Positions 61,711-64,000 of a DNA stretch of 64,000 bases are shown here, in pieces. The DNA is from Mesocentrotus franciscanus. Taxonomy: Eukaryota > Echinodermata > Echinoidea > Camarodonta > Strongylocentrotidae. The stretch's first letter is position 1; each line of letters opens with the position of its first letter. A program made the translations under genes and the position numbers. The notes below the pieces were generated by a model that saw only the letters and a list, made by a program, of their open reading frames with translations, was not told the DNA's origin and searched no databases. The stretch covers positions 11,556,600-11,620,599 of the forward strand of contig CP137670.1 of assembly GCA_037976565.1 (NCBI GenBank). Direction: 5' to 3'.

Positions 61711-62232
61711 GTCGGCGAAGCATTTGTCGTAGTACTAGTAGCATTTGTATTTTTACGGGGCAATTTTTGGGCGGAGCAAATGTCGTCGGAGCGAATGTCA
61801 CCGGAGCAAGTGTCGCTTCATTCGGAGCAAATGTCGAAGGAGCAATTGTCGGCGGAGCAAATGTCGGAGGAGCAATTGTCGGGGGAGCAATTGTCGGCGG
61901 AGCAAATGTCGACGGAGCAACTGTCGCTCGTGGAGCAATTGTCACGGAGCATTTATTGCTTCATGCGGAGCAATTGTCGGCGGAGCAAATGTCGCTGAGC
62001 AATTGTCGGCGAAGCAATTGTCGACGGAGCAAATGTCGGGGAGCAATTGTCGAACAATTGTCGGCGGAGCAAATGTCGGCGGAGCTAATGTCGGCGGAGC
62101 ATTTGACGTCGGAGTAAAATGTTGCGGAGCATTTGACGTCGGTGTAAAATGTTGCGGAGCAAATGTCACGGAGCAATTGTCGCGTTTTGCGGAGTAAATG
62201 TCGGCGGAGCAATTGTCGGCGGAGCATGTGTC
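61711..62232. repeat. 15-bp minisatellite, array 2 (inverted to array 1)
   Basis: About 33 imperfect units of GTCGGCGGAGCAAAT form the reverse complement of array 1. Both arrays share the edge sequence GACACATGCTCCGCCGAC and an outer segment related to GTGCCCGTAAAATACAAATG, so they are two copies of one larger repeat in opposite orientation. Confidence 0.9.
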
Positions 62233-62244
62233 GGGTTACCGTTA

Positions 62245-62410
62245 ATAGATGGCTCTTGGAATGTCGATTTGGGTAGCCCGTTCCAGTTGTTAATTGATCG
62301 AACAGCAAGGGACCTCTTTCTAACACTTGTCTCACAATACAATAGTTGTAATAATGTCATAATCACATGATGACTTCCGATGAACATATTAAAGCGATAA
62401 TTAAAAGAGG
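62245..62410 (-). mobile_element. Possible LINE C-terminal fragment
   Basis: The minus-strand translation SVRKRSLAVRSINNWNGLPK resembles the NDWNSLP-type end of LINE reverse-transcriptase ORFs. It abuts the minisatellite edge. It is short and degenerate. Confidence 0.4.
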
Positions 62411-62612
62411 TCATAAAGAGGAGATTTCTTTATGCCTTTTATGGAGCTTATGAAGGTTGACAACTGGTAGGCCTTCCTAAATTATTCTGACAACTACAAA
62501 TTCGTTTCCCTAGCTCGCTATTTTCTTCTTACCTGCCGCAGAGGGCCTTAAATTCAATTTCTGCCAATAACATATACCCTGCCTTATTTTCGAGGTACAG
62601 GTTAAAACTATG

Positions 62613-64000
62613 GGCCTCGGTGACTCAAATAGTACTATAGTAATAGTTATATGGTGGACATGTATATATGAGGGGTATTTTCCCAACACTCCTTTAAAGG
62701 GCCATTCTCTTGGTATATTTGAACAGTAATGAAACATGGAATTAAAGAACACTGCACCTGTACTGATTCAGTCGAAATTCAAGTGTGTATAAGGTTGACA
62801 TTGTTTTGATCAGTAATCAATATCCAACCTTTTCAAGTTTGATTGATATAAACAATATGTCATAAAGTTTTGTTAGAGCCAATTTTGATAAAGGCTTGAA
62901 TTTACAAAACTGTACCCTAGCAACGAACCTCCTGACTTAGGGGTCTTGTGCTCATGAAATCCAGAGTTATGCATACCTTTAATTTTTTAATATAAAATTT
63001 AATAGCTTAATAGCTTTTACTTCAAGAGACAAGAATTGAATCTGAAATTAATATCTATTCATTCATTTTTGTTGAAATTGTTATTTCGAATGCAACTAAA
63101 AATTAGTAGAATTTGTGTGAAATGTAAGAATGCAGTGAGAATTTAGCAAATATAACATATGCATATATATATGAGTTACTTAACTATATTCACCATGAGC
63201 AGAGGTCAAGACCCTCAAGCTTGATAGTGTCAGGTTTCCCAAATCAGCCTCATCACATTACCTAGCAGAAGCACTGTGTTCTATGCCAAACCTGAATGAC
63301 CTGACACTTCGAATGGTTCTCGACTTGGATGAGGAGTTCTACTCTACATTGAAAGCAAAGGCATCATCCATACAGGTATGTGTGTCCTAATGTAAAATCA
63401 TGTAGAGGTGCATTGAAATAAAGCAAGAGCAGTAATGATTATATGGTGCACATTTATACATGTTTTTTTCCAAACACCCTTTTTAATGGCAATTCACTTG
63501 GTATATTGGTACAGTCATGAAACATGGAATAAAAGCAAACTACATATGTACAGATTCAGTTGAAAGCCAAATGTGTATAACAGGCACAGCGGAGCCTCGG
63601 TGACTCAAATAGTACTATAGTAATAGTTATATGATGAACATGTATATATGTGGGTATTTTCCCAACACTCTTTTAAAGGGCCATTCTCTTGGTATATTGG
63701 AACAGTAATGAAACATGGAATCAAAGCAAACTGCCCCTGTACTGATTCAGTTGAAATCCAAATGTGTATAAGATTGACATTGTTTTGATCAATAATCAAT
63801 ATCCAACCTTTTCCAAGTTTGATTGATATGAAAAATATGTCATATAGTTTTGTTAGAACCAATTTTGATAAAGGCTTGAATTTACAAAACTGTACCCTAG
63901 CAACAAACCTCCTGACTTAGGGGTCTTGTGCACATGATATCCAGAGTTATGAATACCTTTAATTCTTTATTAGCAAATATATATTTATGGGTATTATTAA
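62613..64000 (+). repeat. NLR-B LRR unit tandem repeat (start of a second unit)
   Basis: The segment beginning CCTCGGTGACTCAAATAG at 62613 recurs at 63594 with nearly identical sequence to the window edge (shared: TTAAAGGGCCATTCTCTTGG, TTTTGTTAGA, ACCTCCTGACTTAGGGGTC). The copies flank the LRR exon at 63205, as in the NLR-A array, so another LRR exon is expected just beyond the window. Confidence 0.7.
63205..63375 (+). CDS. NLR-B LRR exon
   Basis: This 57-codon phase-0 exon lies between GAGCAGAG and ACAG|GTATGT. It encodes SSHYLAEALCSMPNLNDLTL and DEEFYSTLKAKASSIQ, with a longer variable middle (RMVLDLD) than the NLR-A units. It has no stops. It is closest by eye to NLR-A unit 4. Confidence 0.85.

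Larger units (their letters stand above)
39536..63375 (+). pseudogene. NLR-B locus, possibly inactive (3' end outside window)
   Basis: This is the tandem paralog of NLR-A. Visible exons are 39536-39699 (leader/2A), 41556-41844 (Death), 43553-45330 (NACHT), 48595-48750 (LRR) and 63205-63375 (LRR). The Death exon has a 1-nt deletion that brings in a stop after 21 codons, so as read the gene cannot make the full receptor. The NACHT and LRR exons are open, which suggests a recent lesion, an alternative transcript that skips the Death exon, or a sequence error. The intron between the two visible LRR exons is about 14 kb and packed with elements. Confidence 0.65.

Overview
This is eukaryotic, AT-rich, intron-containing DNA. 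It most likely comes from a sea urchin of the Strongylocentrotus type. The reason is a gene family on the + strand with the order hydrophobic leader plus 2A-like motif (GDVETNPGP), Death domain, NACHT ATPase, then one leucine-rich repeat (LRR) per phase-0 exon. This is the layout of the greatly expanded echinoderm NLR innate-immune receptors. I ran no search, so species and family names rest on recognition of motifs.

Two tandem, head-to-tail NLR copies are visible. NLR-A enters from the left edge: Death-domain exon 97-386, NACHT exon 3911-5700, LRR exons at 12199, 14871, 16563, 18268 and 19948, then C-terminal exons at 25743, 26305 and 28442. Its leader exon lies upstream of the window. All splice phases agree and give an open frame of about 1150 codons in the window. 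NLR-B has a leader/2A exon at 39608-39699, a Death-domain exon at 41556-41844 carrying a 1-nt deletion, an intact NACHT exon at 43553-45330, and LRR exons at 48595 and 63205; it runs off the right edge. A candidate promoter and 5' UTR exon for NLR-B lie near 35690-35933.

The four central LRR exons of NLR-A sit in tandem units of about 1.7 kb, three of which carry the same TTAA-flanked transposable element. This looks like recent growth of the repeat domain by unequal exchange. The two NACHT exons are very similar but differ by indels in a Ser/Gln-rich insert and in a patch near the exon end.

The rest is introns and an intergenic gap (28.5-39.5 kb) packed with nested repeats. Several can be resolved by target-site duplications: a three-copy 529-bp TTAA element with an internal empty site; a CAG-ended element with an 8-bp duplication (hAT-like); a TTA-flanked (Harbinger-like) element; a 1005-bp inverted-repeat element ending in CACAGTG with a CGACG duplication (Transib/RAG-like); a two-copy SINE resembling Alu/7SL; tRNA-like SINE heads; broken LINE fragments; and minisatellites, including an inverted pair of 15-bp-period arrays. 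I see no rRNA, functional tRNA or CRISPR array.
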